A DNA stretch of 64,000 bases from CAWJFP01 sp963842155 (GCA_963842155.1 CAWJFP010000025.1:56566-120565), one strand, 5' to 3'; counted from the stretch's first letter, positions 54,992 to 63,857 are shown. Translations and numbers: made by a program. The notes: generated by a model not told the origin, from the sequence alone.

Positions 54992-56257
54992 ATGAGTCCA
55001 TTGGGCCGCCTCATCGCGCGCTTCGATATCGACATGAGGCTGTTCGGACTGGTGGCCAGCCTGATTCTGATCTGGCTCGGCTTCGACGTCCTCTCGCGCG
55101 GTCATTTCATCACGCCGCGCAACCTCTATAACCTCACCTTGCAGACCGCCTCGGTCGCGATCATGGCGACCGGCATGGTGTTGGTCATCGTGGCGCGCCA
55201 GATCGATCTTTCCGTTGGATCGCTTCTCGGCCTCGTCGCCATGGTCATGGGCGTCGTCCAGGTCCGGTGGCTGCCGCATCTGGTGGGCTATGGGAGCGCG
55301 TCCATCTGGCCGCTCACGCTTTTGCTGGGCGTGGCGCTCGGCGCGCTCATCGGCGCTCTGCAAGGCGCGCTCATCGGCTATTTGGGAATACCCTCCTTCG
55401 TCGTCACCTTGAGCGGCCTACTGGTCTGGCGGGGCGCCGCCTGGTGGGTCACCGAGGGCCAGACGATGTCGCCGCTGGACGAGCTGTTCGGTCTCATCGG
55501 CGGCGGCGTCTATGGCGCGATCGGCGCGACGGCGAGCTGGACGGTCGGGCTGCTCTGCGCGGCGGGCCTAGTCGCGATCGCGCTCCGGCGGCGGCGGCGT
55601 GCCGCCGCTCATGGTTTCCCGGTCCGCCCGCTATGGGCGGAGACGGCCGTGACGGGTGCCGGCTGCCTGGCCGTGCTCGCCTTCGTCGCGGTGATGAACG
55701 CCTACGAGATGCCGACGATGGCGGCCCGGCGCCTGGCGGAGGCCAAAAGCTGGGCCGTGCCGCCCGCGGGCCTGCATATCGCCGAGGGCATTCCCATTCC
55801 GGCCTTGATCCTGCTGGGTGTCGCGACAAGCCTCTCGGTGTTGCTTCGCCGGACGCGGTTCGGCCGTTACGTCTTTGCCATCGGCGGCAATCCGGAGGCG
55901 GCGCTCCTCGCGGGCATCGATACGCGCCGCGTCATCTTCGGGGTGTTCGTGCTGATGGGCGCGTTGAGCGCGGTCGCGGCGGCGGTGGCCTCCGCGCGTC
56001 TGCTATCGGCCGACAATGCGCTCGGCAGCGCGGACGAGCTGCGCGTGATCGCCGCCGCAGTGATCGGCGGCTCGTCGCTCTCGGGCGGCGTCGGCACCAT
56101 CTCGGGCGCCATCCTCGGCGCAGTGACGATCCAGAGCATCCAGAGCGGCATGGCGCTGATGGGCCTCGACGCCTCGCTCCAGAACATCGTGACGGGCATC
56201 GTATTGGTGCTCGCGGTCTATGTGGACTTCCTTTACCGACGCCGTCATTCGAGCTGA
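54992..56257 (+). CDS. xylH: Sugar ABC transporter permease XylH
   Basis: 421 residues of the RbsC/XylH type with about 10-12 membrane helices. Motifs include VLVIVARQIDLSVGSLLGLVAM, IGYLGIPSFVVTLSGLLVWRG, GRYVFAIGGNPEAALLAGIDTRRV and GGSSLSGGVGTISGAILGAV, the family's EAA-like region. A polar Arg-rich loop (RRRRRAAAHG) mid-protein is typical of the longer XylH. It forms the pore for sugar import. ATG 54992 is chosen (GGGGACGA upstream); ATG 54974 is an alternative. Confidence 0.85.
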   Translation: MSPLGRLIARFDIDMRLFGLVASLILIWLGFDVLSRGHFITPRNLYNLTLQTASVAIMATGMVLVIVARQIDLSVGSLLGLVAMVMGVVQVRWLPHLVGYGSASIWPLTLLLGVALGALIGALQGALIGYLGIPSFVVTLSGLLVWRGAAWWVTEGQTMSPLDELFGLIGGGVYGAIGATASWTVGLLCAAGLVAIALRRRRRAAAHGFPVRPLWAETAVTGAGCLAVLAFVAVMNAYEMPTMAARRLAEAKSWAVPPAGLHIAEGIPIPALILLGVATSLSVLLRRTRFGRYVFAIGGNPEAALLAGIDTRRVIFGVFVLMGALSAVAAAVASARLLSADNALGSADELRVIAAAVIGGSSLSGGVGTISGAILGAVTIQSIQSGMALMGLDASLQNIVTGIVLVLAVYVDFLYRRRHSS

Positions 56258-56269
56258 GGAGGCGACGCG

Positions 56270-57046
56270 ATGAGCGCAACGTCACCCTCCGAGATGCAGG
56301 CCCGCCCTCCGCTCGTCGAGATGCGGCATATTTCGTTGAGCTTCGGCGGACTGCAGGCGGTGGACGACGTCTCGATCGATCTTCATGCGGGCGAAGTGGT
56401 GGGCCTCGTCGGCCACAACGCCGCCGGCAAATCGACCCTGATGAAGATCCTGTCGGGCGCCTGCAGGGCGGATGCCGGCGATATCCTGATCGATGGAGAG
56501 GGGATCGAGATCGAGAATACGCGCGACGCGCTTCGCCGCGGAATCGAGACGATCTACCAACATCTTGCCCTGGCCGACAATCTCGACGCTTGCGCCAACC
56601 TGTTTCTCGGCCGCGAGATCGTCGGCGCGTCCGGGCTGCTCGACGAGGCGGCGATGGAGGCGGCGGCGCGCAAGGTCATGGCCCGGCTCAACCCCAACTT
56701 CGTCAAGTTCCACGCGCCGGTCGCGGCGCTCTCGGGCGGCCAGCGCCAATCGGTCGCCATCGCGCGCGCGGTCCACTTCGAGACGCGGGTGCTCATCATG
56801 GACGAGCCCATGGCGGCCTTGGGCGTCGAGGAATCGCGCATGGTCGGCGACCTCATCCGCGAGCTCAAGCGTCACGGCATCGGCATCTTCCTCATCAGCC
56901 ACGACATCCATGACGTCTTCGACCTAGCGGATCGCATCAGCGTCATGAAGAACGGCCGCCTGGTCGGCACGGTGCGCACCGAGGCCGTCACGCAAGAGGA
57001 GGTGCTCGGCATGATCATCCTGGGAAGGGCACCGCCGGATTTCTAG
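56270..57046 (+). CDS. Sugar ABC transporter ATPase, single-domain (FrcA/XylG-like half protein)
   Basis: 258 residues with Walker A GHNAAGKST, Q-loop IYQHLALADNL, signature LSGGQRQSVAIAR, Walker B LIMDEP and H-loop ISHDIHD. Classical XylG/RbsA is a fused pair of about 500 residues; this is one half only, as in FrcA, so two copies must dimerise under the XylH permease. It starts 12 bases after xylH, in one operon with xylF and xylH. Sugar specificity is read from XylF. Confidence 0.85.
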   Translation: MSATSPSEMQARPPLVEMRHISLSFGGLQAVDDVSIDLHAGEVVGLVGHNAAGKSTLMKILSGACRADAGDILIDGEGIEIENTRDALRRGIETIYQHLALADNLDACANLFLGREIVGASGLLDEAAMEAAARKVMARLNPNFVKFHAPVAALSGGQRQSVAIARAVHFETRVLIMDEPMAALGVEESRMVGDLIRELKRHGIGIFLISHDIHDVFDLADRISVMKNGRLVGTVRTEAVTQEEVLGMIILGRAPPDF

Positions 57047-57084
57047 ACCGCCGCGAGGGCGGAGCACGGCCCGCCGCTTGATCT

Positions 57085-57114
57085 ATGTCATGACCGACAC
57101 CCCCGATCTATAAT
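57085..57114 (+). promoter_or_regulatory. Sigma-70-type promoter before the orphan ABC membrane-domain gene
   Basis: ATGTCA (57085-57090, 4 of 6 to TTGACA) and a perfect TATAAT (57109-57114) are separated by 18 bases, 29 bases before ATG 57143. It makes the downstream gene a separate transcription unit from xylFH-ATPase. Confidence 0.5.
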
Positions 57115-57142
57115 CTCGGCGGATCGCAGACCAAGGGGCTCG

Positions 57143-58162
57143 ATGGAAGATTCACGTCCGCTACCGACCGAAGAGGTGCCGTCGGCGCCAGAGGGTCAGG
57201 CCGCAGCCATCCCGACCGGCATCACGCGGCAAGGGCCGCGGGGCGAAGCGCTGCCGCGTGGGCTCTTCCGCTACGTGTTCGAGAACGGCCCCCTCGCGCA
57301 GTTGCTCGTCGTCTTGCTGAGCATCGCGTCCTTTCTGCTCGAGCTGGTGCCGCTCGAGCTGCAACGCCGCATCGTCAATGACCTGGTGAAGAGCCGAGAT
57401 TTTCGCCTCGTCGTGGGCCTCTGCGCGGTTTATGCCGGCACCGTGCTGGTGCAAGGCGGGTTGAAGGCCGTCCTGAACATCTTCCGGAGCTGGATCGGCG
57501 AGCGCGCCACCCGCGACCTGCGCCATCGCATCCGCCTCGCCATGGTAAGCTCCGACGCCGACGCAGCGTCGCCCGAGGCCGATGCCATCGAGGTCTCGAT
57601 GATCGTCGCAGAGGTCGAGCCGATCGGCGGCTTCGTCGGCGAGGCGATTTCCGAGCCGCTTCTGCAAGCCGGCATCCTCGCCAGCGTCATCGCCTATATG
57701 ATCCATCTCCAGCCCTGGATGGGTATCGCGGCCTTGGCGATCTTTTCGCCCCAGCTCGTCCTGGTTCCGCTCATGCAGAGCGCCATCAACCGCCGCGCCG
57801 GCGCGCGCATCCGCATCCTGCGCGAGGTGAGCATCAGCGTCATCACGCCGGGCGACCAGGAGAAGCATCGCGCGGCGGACGAGGAGCGCATCGACCGCGC
57901 CTTCGAGCTCAACATGGGAATATTCCGCCTCAAATTCGGCATGAATTTCGTGATGAACTTCTGCAGCCAGCTCCAAATCATCGCCGCGCTGCTGATCGGC
58001 GGCTGGTATGTCTACAACGACCAGCTCGTGATCGGCGGCGTCGTCGCCTTCATCTCGGCGGTCGGCAAGCTGACCGACCCTTGGGGCGACCTCGTCAATT
58101 ATTTCCGCGACATGAGCGTGACGCAGGTGAAATATCGCCTTGTCGCCGACGCGCTCAAATGA
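57143..58162 (+). CDS. ABC-exporter-type transmembrane domain protein without an ATP-binding domain
   Basis: 339 residues. After a Pro-rich cytoplasmic N-terminus (about 1-45) the sequence is a type IV ABC exporter membrane domain: LLVVLLSIASFLLELVPLELQRRIVNDL, SWIGERATRDLRHRIRLAM (coupling-helix region), WMGIAALAIFSPQLVLVPLM, and a final helix pair ending YFRDMSVTQVKYRLVADALK. That is where a nucleotide-binding domain normally begins, but a stop codon follows at once and no ATPase gene lies nearby. It could pair with an ATPase from elsewhere, serve another purpose, or be truncated. It is not obviously part of the sugar importer, which is a different permease class. Confidence 0.75.
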   Translation: MEDSRPLPTEEVPSAPEGQAAAIPTGITRQGPRGEALPRGLFRYVFENGPLAQLLVVLLSIASFLLELVPLELQRRIVNDLVKSRDFRLVVGLCAVYAGTVLVQGGLKAVLNIFRSWIGERATRDLRHRIRLAMVSSDADAASPEADAIEVSMIVAEVEPIGGFVGEAISEPLLQAGILASVIAYMIHLQPWMGIAALAIFSPQLVLVPLMQSAINRRAGARIRILREVSISVITPGDQEKHRAADEERIDRAFELNMGIFRLKFGMNFVMNFCSQLQIIAALLIGGWYVYNDQLVIGGVVAFISAVGKLTDPWGDLVNYFRDMSVTQVKYRLVADALK

Positions 58163-58199
58163 GCCCTGCGGTCGTCAAAGAAGTCGGCGATCAGTTTTG

Positions 58200-58943
58200 C
58201 TACTGGGCGGCGAGAAAGGCCGTAACCTGACGGATTTCATCGGGCGTCAAATTCTTCGAGTTTTCGTGCATGATCTCGTTCGCGCGCGCGTTCGAGGTGA
58301 AGTTCTGCAGCTGTTCGACGAGATATTCCCGGTGCTGGCCGGCAAGCCGTGGGATGGCGTCCATCCCTTCGGCGTGCTCGCCATGGCATCCTTGGCAGGC
58401 AGGGACGTTCTGCGCGGAAATCCCCTCCCGAAAGATTTTCTGCCCTGCCGCTATTTCCGCGGGATCGGCCAGCTCCCCCGGAGCGGGCAATTGCGCCGCG
58501 AAATAGGCGGCGAGACCGTGGATCATCGGGTCGGAGAGATGCGCGGCCATGCCCCACATATAGGTGTGCGCGTGGGGATCCGCCCGCGTATGGTCGCGGA
58601 AGGCCTTGAGCTGAACCTCGATATATTGGGCGCGCTGTCCGGCGAGCTCCGGGAAGGTCGGCGAAATGCTTCTGCCGCCCAAGCCGTGGCAGGAAGAGCA
58701 GACATGCACTGTGCCCTCGACCTGATCCTGGCTCACCGCGCTGCCTTGCGTCGGGGCTTGCGTCGCGGCGCCCGCCTGGCCCGCGGGTTGACCGCCGCCG
58801 GTACAAGCCGACAGCGCCACAACGGCCGCGAACATCGCCGCCATGCGGATTTTCTCGCGAACCGAGCCTATCGAGTCGAAGCGATTGCCGCTCTTAGGCG
58901 CCATGGGGAAGTTGATTGTCATCGGTTTCTCGCTGTGAGGCAT
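58200..58943 (-). CDS. Dihaem cytochrome c4-type lipoprotein
   Basis: 247 residues. The N-terminal helix with lipobox ALSAC (Cys47) marks a lipoprotein, followed by a Gly/Ala/Gln-rich linker (48-68). Two cytochrome c domains follow: CSSCH (82-86) and CQGCH (183-187), with distal Met ligands expected in WGMAAHLSDPMIHGL and ENSKNLTPDEI (or MDAIP) regions. FPELAGQRAQYIEVQL and IPRLAGQHREYLVEQL repeat the c4 pattern. It carries electrons in the periplasm. ATG 58943 overlaps the stop of the upstream cytochrome-porin (TGATG), so the two are translationally coupled and likely work together. Confidence 0.8.
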   Translation of the reverse strand: MPHSEKPMTINFPMAPKSGNRFDSIGSVREKIRMAAMFAAVVALSACTGGGQPAGQAGAATQAPTQGSAVSQDQVEGTVHVCSSCHGLGGRSISPTFPELAGQRAQYIEVQLKAFRDHTRADPHAHTYMWGMAAHLSDPMIHGLAAYFAAQLPAPGELADPAEIAAGQKIFREGISAQNVPACQGCHGEHAEGMDAIPRLAGQHREYLVEQLQNFTSNARANEIMHENSKNLTPDEIRQVTAFLAAQ

Positions 58944-60307
58944 CAGAAGGCGACCCAGACAAAGGCGTAGAGCGTGTTGTTGTTCGTGGCCGCAGTGCCG
59001 GTCATGCCGTTGAATTCCGGATAATAGACATATTGGATGCCGAACTTCACGTTGAACCAGGGCCAGAAATCCGGACCGCCATGATTGAACGGAATGTAGT
59101 CGAGCTCGCCGATGATAGCGGTCGAATTGGGGCTGTTGTTCGTGCCATTGGCGTAGAGGATCGCGTCAGACGTGCCCATAATGCGGGCCACGCCTACAGT
59201 GGCGCCGTAAGTCTGGTCGTAATAATAGGTTGCCTTGGCATGGAGACTGCCCAAGGCGTTGTGCGTGTTTTGCGCGAAGCCCAGCGCCGGGTTCGAGCTC
59301 GCGCCCAAAAACTGGCTCTCGAAAATGGCGCTCGCCTGAAACGAGACGCTGTTGTGGGCTCCAAGATATTGATACTGCGTGTCGACGCCGAAATCGGTCA
59401 TATGATCGGCGCCGCAGCAGGACATGCGCGCCGGATAGACGCTTGCGCTCATGCCGAACAGGCCAGCCTCGATCGAGTTTTTGTCCCAATCATGCTGAAG
59501 CGCCAGCCGCCAGTAGGGCGCGATGCCGTTGATTTTATCATTGCCGTCGTCATTGACCCCGAATATCGATTGCGTCTTCTCCGACAGCGTCTTGTAGCCG
59601 CCGGCTTCAAGATAGATCAGCCGGTCCCAATAGATGTAGCCGGTGACACCCCCCACCAGCTGCGAGAATAAACCTTCGATCATGGTCCCTGCGGCGGGCG
59701 TCGGTGCGAGGGCCGATGCGACATAGGGATAGCTCCAGGCGGGCGTCGTGTTCCACACATCCTGCACGGTCGGATTGTTGTTGATGCTTACGCCGAACAC
59801 CGTCTCGGCGCCGAAAAGGCTTGTCGTTCGCGCATAGCGAATATCGGTATTGTCCCAATGCAGCATGCGAGCGACGCCGTCGTAGGTCATCTGGGCGAAG
59901 GCGCCGAGACCGGGCACCATGGAAGGCCAAATCGCGCCGCCGTAAAACAGGCTGGTCTGATCGAGCGCGAAATTGTCGTTGGGGCCGAAACGCGGCGCGG
60001 CTTCGGGGGCCTGATCGGCCCGCGTGTTCGTGAAGGAGCCGTAGGTCATGACCGCCAGAGGCGGGTAGTCCGAGCTGCCGCCGCCGAAGCTGTAGCCGTT
60101 CAATTTGAACAGCCTTCCATAGGGCGTCAGCTCGGGAAAGCCATTATGGCAGGCGGCGCATTGCTGGCCTGTCTGGCGCGCGAAGCTCGGGAGGGCCAGG
60201 GCCTTTGGCGGGCCGGCGAAGAGCACCGCACCGGCCGCGATAAGCGGCGCGAGAGCCATGCAAATAGAGAGGATCGCCGTGCCAATTCTCTTGCCTTTGG
60301 TGCCCAT
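58943..60307 (-). CDS. Cyc2-like fused monohaem cytochrome-porin of the outer membrane
   Basis: 454 residues. A signal peptide (SICMALAPLIAAGAVLFAGPPKALA) is followed by RQTGQQCAACHNGFPELTPYGRLFKLNGY, a CxxCH haem site at 50-54 in the surroundings seen in Cyc2-type fusions. The remaining ~390 residues are a beta-barrel: alternating Tyr/Trp/Gly-rich strands (SLFYGGAIWPSMVPGLGAFAQ, YYYDQTYGATVGVARI) ending in an aromatic Phe (FVWVAF). Cyc2 in iron oxidisers takes electrons from Fe(II) across the outer membrane; many relatives have unknown donors. Start ATG 60307 has GGGAG upstream. It is coupled to the cytochrome c4 gene, a sensible periplasmic acceptor. Confidence 0.7.
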   Translation of the reverse strand: MGTKGKRIGTAILSICMALAPLIAAGAVLFAGPPKALALPSFARQTGQQCAACHNGFPELTPYGRLFKLNGYSFGGGSSDYPPLAVMTYGSFTNTRADQAPEAAPRFGPNDNFALDQTSLFYGGAIWPSMVPGLGAFAQMTYDGVARMLHWDNTDIRYARTTSLFGAETVFGVSINNNPTVQDVWNTTPAWSYPYVASALAPTPAAGTMIEGLFSQLVGGVTGYIYWDRLIYLEAGGYKTLSEKTQSIFGVNDDGNDKINGIAPYWRLALQHDWDKNSIEAGLFGMSASVYPARMSCCGADHMTDFGVDTQYQYLGAHNSVSFQASAIFESQFLGASSNPALGFAQNTHNALGSLHAKATYYYDQTYGATVGVARIMGTSDAILYANGTNNSPNSTAIIGELDYIPFNHGGPDFWPWFNVKFGIQYVYYPEFNGMTGTAATNNNTLYAFVWVAF

Positions 60308-60858
60308 CCCCAACTCCCAAAGCTCGCAGCATCGCCTTCGACGGGACGAATTGCCGCCGTCGCTTCTCGCAGTTTGGTCATTCCCCGCCAGCTGACTTTG
60401 CTGGTTCTATGTATACCCCGGATGACTCGGGGCTTGGCGAAATCATGACGCAGTTCCGCGCGGAGCGTTTTGACCTGGATCAACGGCCGCCGCATAGGTC
60501 CAGCTCCAAGCGATCTCGCTTGCGTCGAATTCACTATAAACCCACGCGAGTTTCAGACAAATAAGGAGTAAATCCGCATCTTCTGCGCGGATTCGTCGCG
60601 GGCTCCAGTCGCCATCCGAGCAACTGTCTCGCCTATTTTATGAATGATTTCATAAGCTTTCTCTTATTTCTATAGTCGCACTAATTCGCGTTAGCAAACC
60701 GGGCACCGCGTAGGGCGCGCGAAGCGCCGCGATGAGATGCCGACCAGCCATGCGGCCGTCTTGCTGTGGGATTGCGCGGATGGCAGAATTTCCGAGGCGA
60801 CTCTGGGAACATCAAGCGGCCGAGACCCGCCACGCTGCTTTCGAGAGGTAAGGACGAG
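60308..60858. promoter_or_regulatory. 551-base divergent regulatory region with promoter and 18-base palindrome
   Basis: Between the Cyc2-like and GST genes. TTATGAA-TGAT-TTCATAA (60638-60655) is a perfect dyad. Overlapping it, TTTCAT (60648-60653) and TATAGT (60671-60676) with a 17-base spacer make a rightward promoter for the GST gene, 183 bases before its ATG. The area 60540-60690 is clearly AT-richer than the genome. I found no gene in it. Confidence 0.45.
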
Positions 60859-61470
60859 ATGCGTCTGATCGGCATGCTTGATTCGCCTTACGTCCGACGC
60901 GTTGCGATTTCGCTGCGGTTCATGGGCCTGCCGTTCACGCATGAAGCAGTATCCGTCTTCCGCCACTACGACAAATTCGCGGCGATCAATCCGGTCGTGA
61001 AGGCGCCCACATTCGTGACCGACGATGGAACCACGCTCATGGATTCCGGCTTGATCCTCGAATACGTCGAGCGGCTTGCGCCGCAGGCGCGCCGGCTGAC
61101 GCCGGTCAAGCTTGACGAATATGCTCGCGCGCAGCGGGTGATCGGGCTGGCATTGGCTGCCTGCGAGAAAACGGTGCAGATTGTTTACGAATTCAATCGC
61201 CCGGCGGAAAGGCAGCATCAGCCCTGGATCGATCGTGTGAGCGGGCAGTTGCTGTCCGCCTATGGGCTCCTCGAGGCCGAGCTCGGTTCGGGCAAGACGT
61301 GGCTTCTGGGCGCGCGCCCCCTCCAGGCCGACATCAGCTCGGCCGTGGCCTGGCGTTTCACGCAAAGCGTTCTTGCCGATATGGTCGGGCCCGGCGACCA
61401 TCCGGCGCTGGCGCTATTCTCCAAGCGCGCGGAAGCATTGCCTGAGTTTCTCGCGACGCCTCCGGCGTAG
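60859..61470 (+). CDS. Glutathione S-transferase family protein
   Basis: 203 residues. Thioredoxin-like N-terminal half: MLDSPYVRRVAISLRFMGL with the catalytic-site Ser (SPYVRR), NPVVKAPTFVTDDGTTLMDSGLILEYVE with the cis-Pro and the glutathione-contacting D-S pair. The helical C-terminal half has SGQLLSAYGLLEAEL and LQADISSAVAWRF (N-capping Asp). Reminiscent of bacterial GSTs of the YfcF/YibF type. It conjugates or reduces with glutathione in the cytoplasm. ATG 60859 follows AGGTAAGGA. Confidence 0.85.
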   Translation: MRLIGMLDSPYVRRVAISLRFMGLPFTHEAVSVFRHYDKFAAINPVVKAPTFVTDDGTTLMDSGLILEYVERLAPQARRLTPVKLDEYARAQRVIGLALAACEKTVQIVYEFNRPAERQHQPWIDRVSGQLLSAYGLLEAELGSGKTWLLGARPLQADISSAVAWRFTQSVLADMVGPGDHPALALFSKRAEALPEFLATPPA

Positions 61471-61573
61471 ACGCCTGGCCCCTGCCGCCCGCGCTCTGCC
61501 GTCGCTCGGCAAGCGGCCCGCGAAGTAGTATCCTGGACACGCGCGCGACGGTAGTGCGAGCGGGGAGGGGACG

Positions 61574-62011
61574 ATGTATACCAACATCTTGATAGCGACG
61601 GACGGGTCGGAGCTCGCCGGGAAGGCCGTCCGGCATGGCATCGCCTTGGCCAAGCGGATCGACGCGAAAACGACCGTGCTGACGGTCTTGCCGCCTTTTC
61701 ATGTCCTCACGACCGACACGCAGATGATCGAGGACACGCCGGAGCAATACAAGGCGCGCATGCGGGAGCATGCCGAGAAGACCCTTGGCGCTGCCGCCAA
61801 AGCGGCGCAAGCGACAGGCGTCGCCTGCGAGACGGTTCAAGTCGAGCATGAGCATCCTTACCGGGCAATCATCGATACCGCGGCGTCGAAAGGCTGCGAC
61901 CTCATCGTCATGGCCTCGCATGGCCGTCACGGCATCTCGGCGATCCTCCTCGGCAGCGAGACGGTCAAGGTGCTCACGCACTCCAAGATCCCGGTGCTCG
62001 TTCATCGCTGA
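61574..62011 (+). CDS. Universal stress protein (UspA family, ATP-binding type)
   Basis: 145 residues. It begins MYTNILIATDGSELAGKAV (beta-1 and the Asp of the ATP site) and ends with SHGRHGISAILLGSETVKVLTHSKIPVLVHR, which carries the G-9x-G-S phosphate-binding pattern, with Ala/Ser in place of the first Gly (ASHG). Such proteins bind ATP and help survival under stress. GGGGAGGGGA precedes the start. It lies 20 bases from the end of the convergent kdpA. Confidence 0.88.
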   Translation: MYTNILIATDGSELAGKAVRHGIALAKRIDAKTTVLTVLPPFHVLTTDTQMIEDTPEQYKARMREHAEKTLGAAAKAAQATGVACETVQVEHEHPYRAIIDTAASKGCDLIVMASHGRHGISAILLGSETVKVLTHSKIPVLVHR

Positions 62012-62031
62012 GAGCCGCCGATCGAGGGCGT

Positions 62032-63741
62032 TTAGAAGTTCGAGCCGTGCAGCATCGCCATGTGCTCGGCGATTGGCCCCAGCGCCAGCGCCGGAAAATA
62101 TGTGAGGCCGCCGACGATCAATATCACGCCGAGCAGCAGGCAGACCCATACCACCCCGGTGGTGGGCAGCGCGCCCTTCGAGATCGCGATACGCCGCTTG
62201 GTGACCAGCGATCCCGCCAGCGCCAGTACGGGCACGACCACCAGGAAGCGGCCGACCGCCATCGCCAGTGCCAGCGTCAGATTGTAGAACGGCGAGTTGG
62301 TGGACAGCCCCGCGAAGGCGCTGCCGTTGGTGTTGGCCGCCGAACTATAGGCGTACAGCACCTCGGTGAAGCCGTGCGGACCCGTATTGCCCAATGCGGT
62401 GAGGCCGGCCGGGATGACGACCGCAAGCGCGGTTAGGAACAGTAGCGCCGCGGGCACGGTCAGAATGGCCAGCATCGCCATCTTGACTTCACGCGCCCCG
62501 ATCTTATTGCCGATATATTCTGGCGTGCGGCCGATCATCAGCCCGCCGACGAACACCGCCACGAGCGCGAACAGCAGCATGCCGAACAGGCCGGAGCCGG
62601 GTCCGCCGATGATCACCTCGTCGAGCATCATGTTGACCAGCAGCACCAGGCCGCCGAGCGGCAGATAGCTGTCGTGCATGGCGTTGACCGCACCCGACGA
62701 GGTGGCGGTGCCGAGCTCGGAGAACAACGCCGAGCCGGGTACGCCGAAGCGCAGCTCCTTGCCCTCGAGGTTACCGAGATGCTGGTCCACTCCCGCCTTC
62801 GCCAGCAGCGGATTGCCGCCGCCTTCGGCGATCTGTAGCGCCACAGCGCCGAGGCACAGTAGAGCGAGCATGGCGGCGAGCAACGCCCAGCCTTGGCGTT
62901 CGTCGCCGACCATGCGACCGAAGGTGTTGGTGAGCGCCGCGCCGATCAACGGCATCAACAACATCCCCAGAAGATTGGTGAGGGCGGTGGGGTTCTCGAA
63001 TGGGTGGGCGGACTGAGCGTTGAAGAATCCGCCGCCGTCGCCGCTGAGCAGTTTTATGGCTTCCTGCGACGCCACCGGACCAAGCGCGATGGCCTGCTTC
63101 GCGCCTTCAAGCGTCGTCGCGGCGACCGGTCCGTCGATTGTCTGCGGAACGCCCTGCCAGGCGAGGACCAATGCGGCCAATAGGCTGATTGGGAGCAGGA
63201 CGTAAAGCGTCGCCCGCGTCATGTCGACCCAAAAATTGCCGATCGTGGTCATGCCGCGCCCGGCGAAGCCGCGGCTCAGCGCGATCGCCACGGCAACGCC
63301 GGCGGCGCAGGACAGGAAGCTCTGCACGGCGATTCCCGCCATCTGCGCGAGATAGCCGAGCGTGGTCTCGCCGCCATATGACTGCCAACTGGTGTTGGTG
63401 GCGAAGCTGATCGCGGTGTTCAGCGCGAGGTCGGGCGGCACGGCCGCCTGGCCGGCGGGGTTGAGCGGCAGCCGATCCTGCAAGCGCAGCAGGAGATACA
63501 ACAGCAACATGCCGGGCAGGTGGAAGACGAGGAACGATAGGGCATAGCGGTGCCAGCCCTGTTCTTGGTCGGGCCGCACGCCGGCCAGGCGGTAGAACAC
63601 CGCCTCGACCGGGCACAGCAACGGCGACAATGCGGTCGCCTCGCCGGCGAACACGCGATGCATGTAGCCGCCGAGCGGCTGCACGGCGGCTAGCAGCAGG
63701 CAGAGCAAGGCGAGCAGCTGTGCCGCGGCCAAGGCTGTCAT
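62032..63741 (-). CDS. kdpA: Potassium-transporting ATPase subunit KdpA
   Basis: 569 residues, full length. The ion-pathway segments characteristic of KdpA are visible: NTAISFATNTSWQSYGGE, GGGFFNAQSAHPFENPTALTN, GTATSSGAVNAMHDSYLPLGG and SAANTNGSAFAGLSTNSPFYN, the four selectivity-filter-like repeats. Ten helices. KdpA is the potassium channel-like subunit and needs KdpB (the P-type ATPase) and KdpC. Downstream on this strand, where kdpB should start, lies the oppositely oriented universal stress gene and no kdpB or kdpC, so the operon is incomplete here. ATG 63741 begins MTALAAAQ. Confidence 0.9.
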   Translation of the reverse strand: MTALAAAQLLALLCLLLAAVQPLGGYMHRVFAGEATALSPLLCPVEAVFYRLAGVRPDQEQGWHRYALSFLVFHLPGMLLLYLLLRLQDRLPLNPAGQAAVPPDLALNTAISFATNTSWQSYGGETTLGYLAQMAGIAVQSFLSCAAGVAVAIALSRGFAGRGMTTIGNFWVDMTRATLYVLLPISLLAALVLAWQGVPQTIDGPVAATTLEGAKQAIALGPVASQEAIKLLSGDGGGFFNAQSAHPFENPTALTNLLGMLLMPLIGAALTNTFGRMVGDERQGWALLAAMLALLCLGAVALQIAEGGGNPLLAKAGVDQHLGNLEGKELRFGVPGSALFSELGTATSSGAVNAMHDSYLPLGGLVLLVNMMLDEVIIGGPGSGLFGMLLFALVAVFVGGLMIGRTPEYIGNKIGAREVKMAMLAILTVPAALLFLTALAVVIPAGLTALGNTGPHGFTEVLYAYSSAANTNGSAFAGLSTNSPFYNLTLALAMAVGRFLVVVPVLALAGSLVTKRRIAISKGALPTTGVVWVCLLLGVILIVGGLTYFPALALGPIAEHMAMLHGSNF

Positions 63742-63743
63742 GG

Positions 63744-63857
63744 TCAAATGCGCCGGCAGAGGCCGGCATATGCGGCCGGGATCAGCACCGCCAGGACGAT
63801 GAGTGCCAGCATCAGAAGGTCAAGCACGGCGACGACCCGAAGAAATGGCGGCCCCAT
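63744..63857 (-). CDS. kdpF: KdpF-like small membrane peptide
   Basis: 37 codons, a single hydrophobic helix: MGPPFLRVVAVLDLLMLALI then VLAVLIPAAYAGLCRRI. Position directly before kdpA (stop 2 bases before the kdpA ATG), length and one helix fit KdpF, which stabilises the Kdp complex. A shorter GTG start inside would give the usual ~27-29 residues. Too short for automatic gene calling. Upstream of it (63858-64000) I see no further gene. Confidence 0.6.
   Translation of the reverse strand: MGPPFLRVVAVLDLLMLALIVLAVLIPAAYAGLCRRI

Noticed and set aside
57143..58162. The ABC membrane-domain gene as part of the sugar importer
   Set aside because: It is an exporter-type domain, unlike XylH, and has its own promoter.
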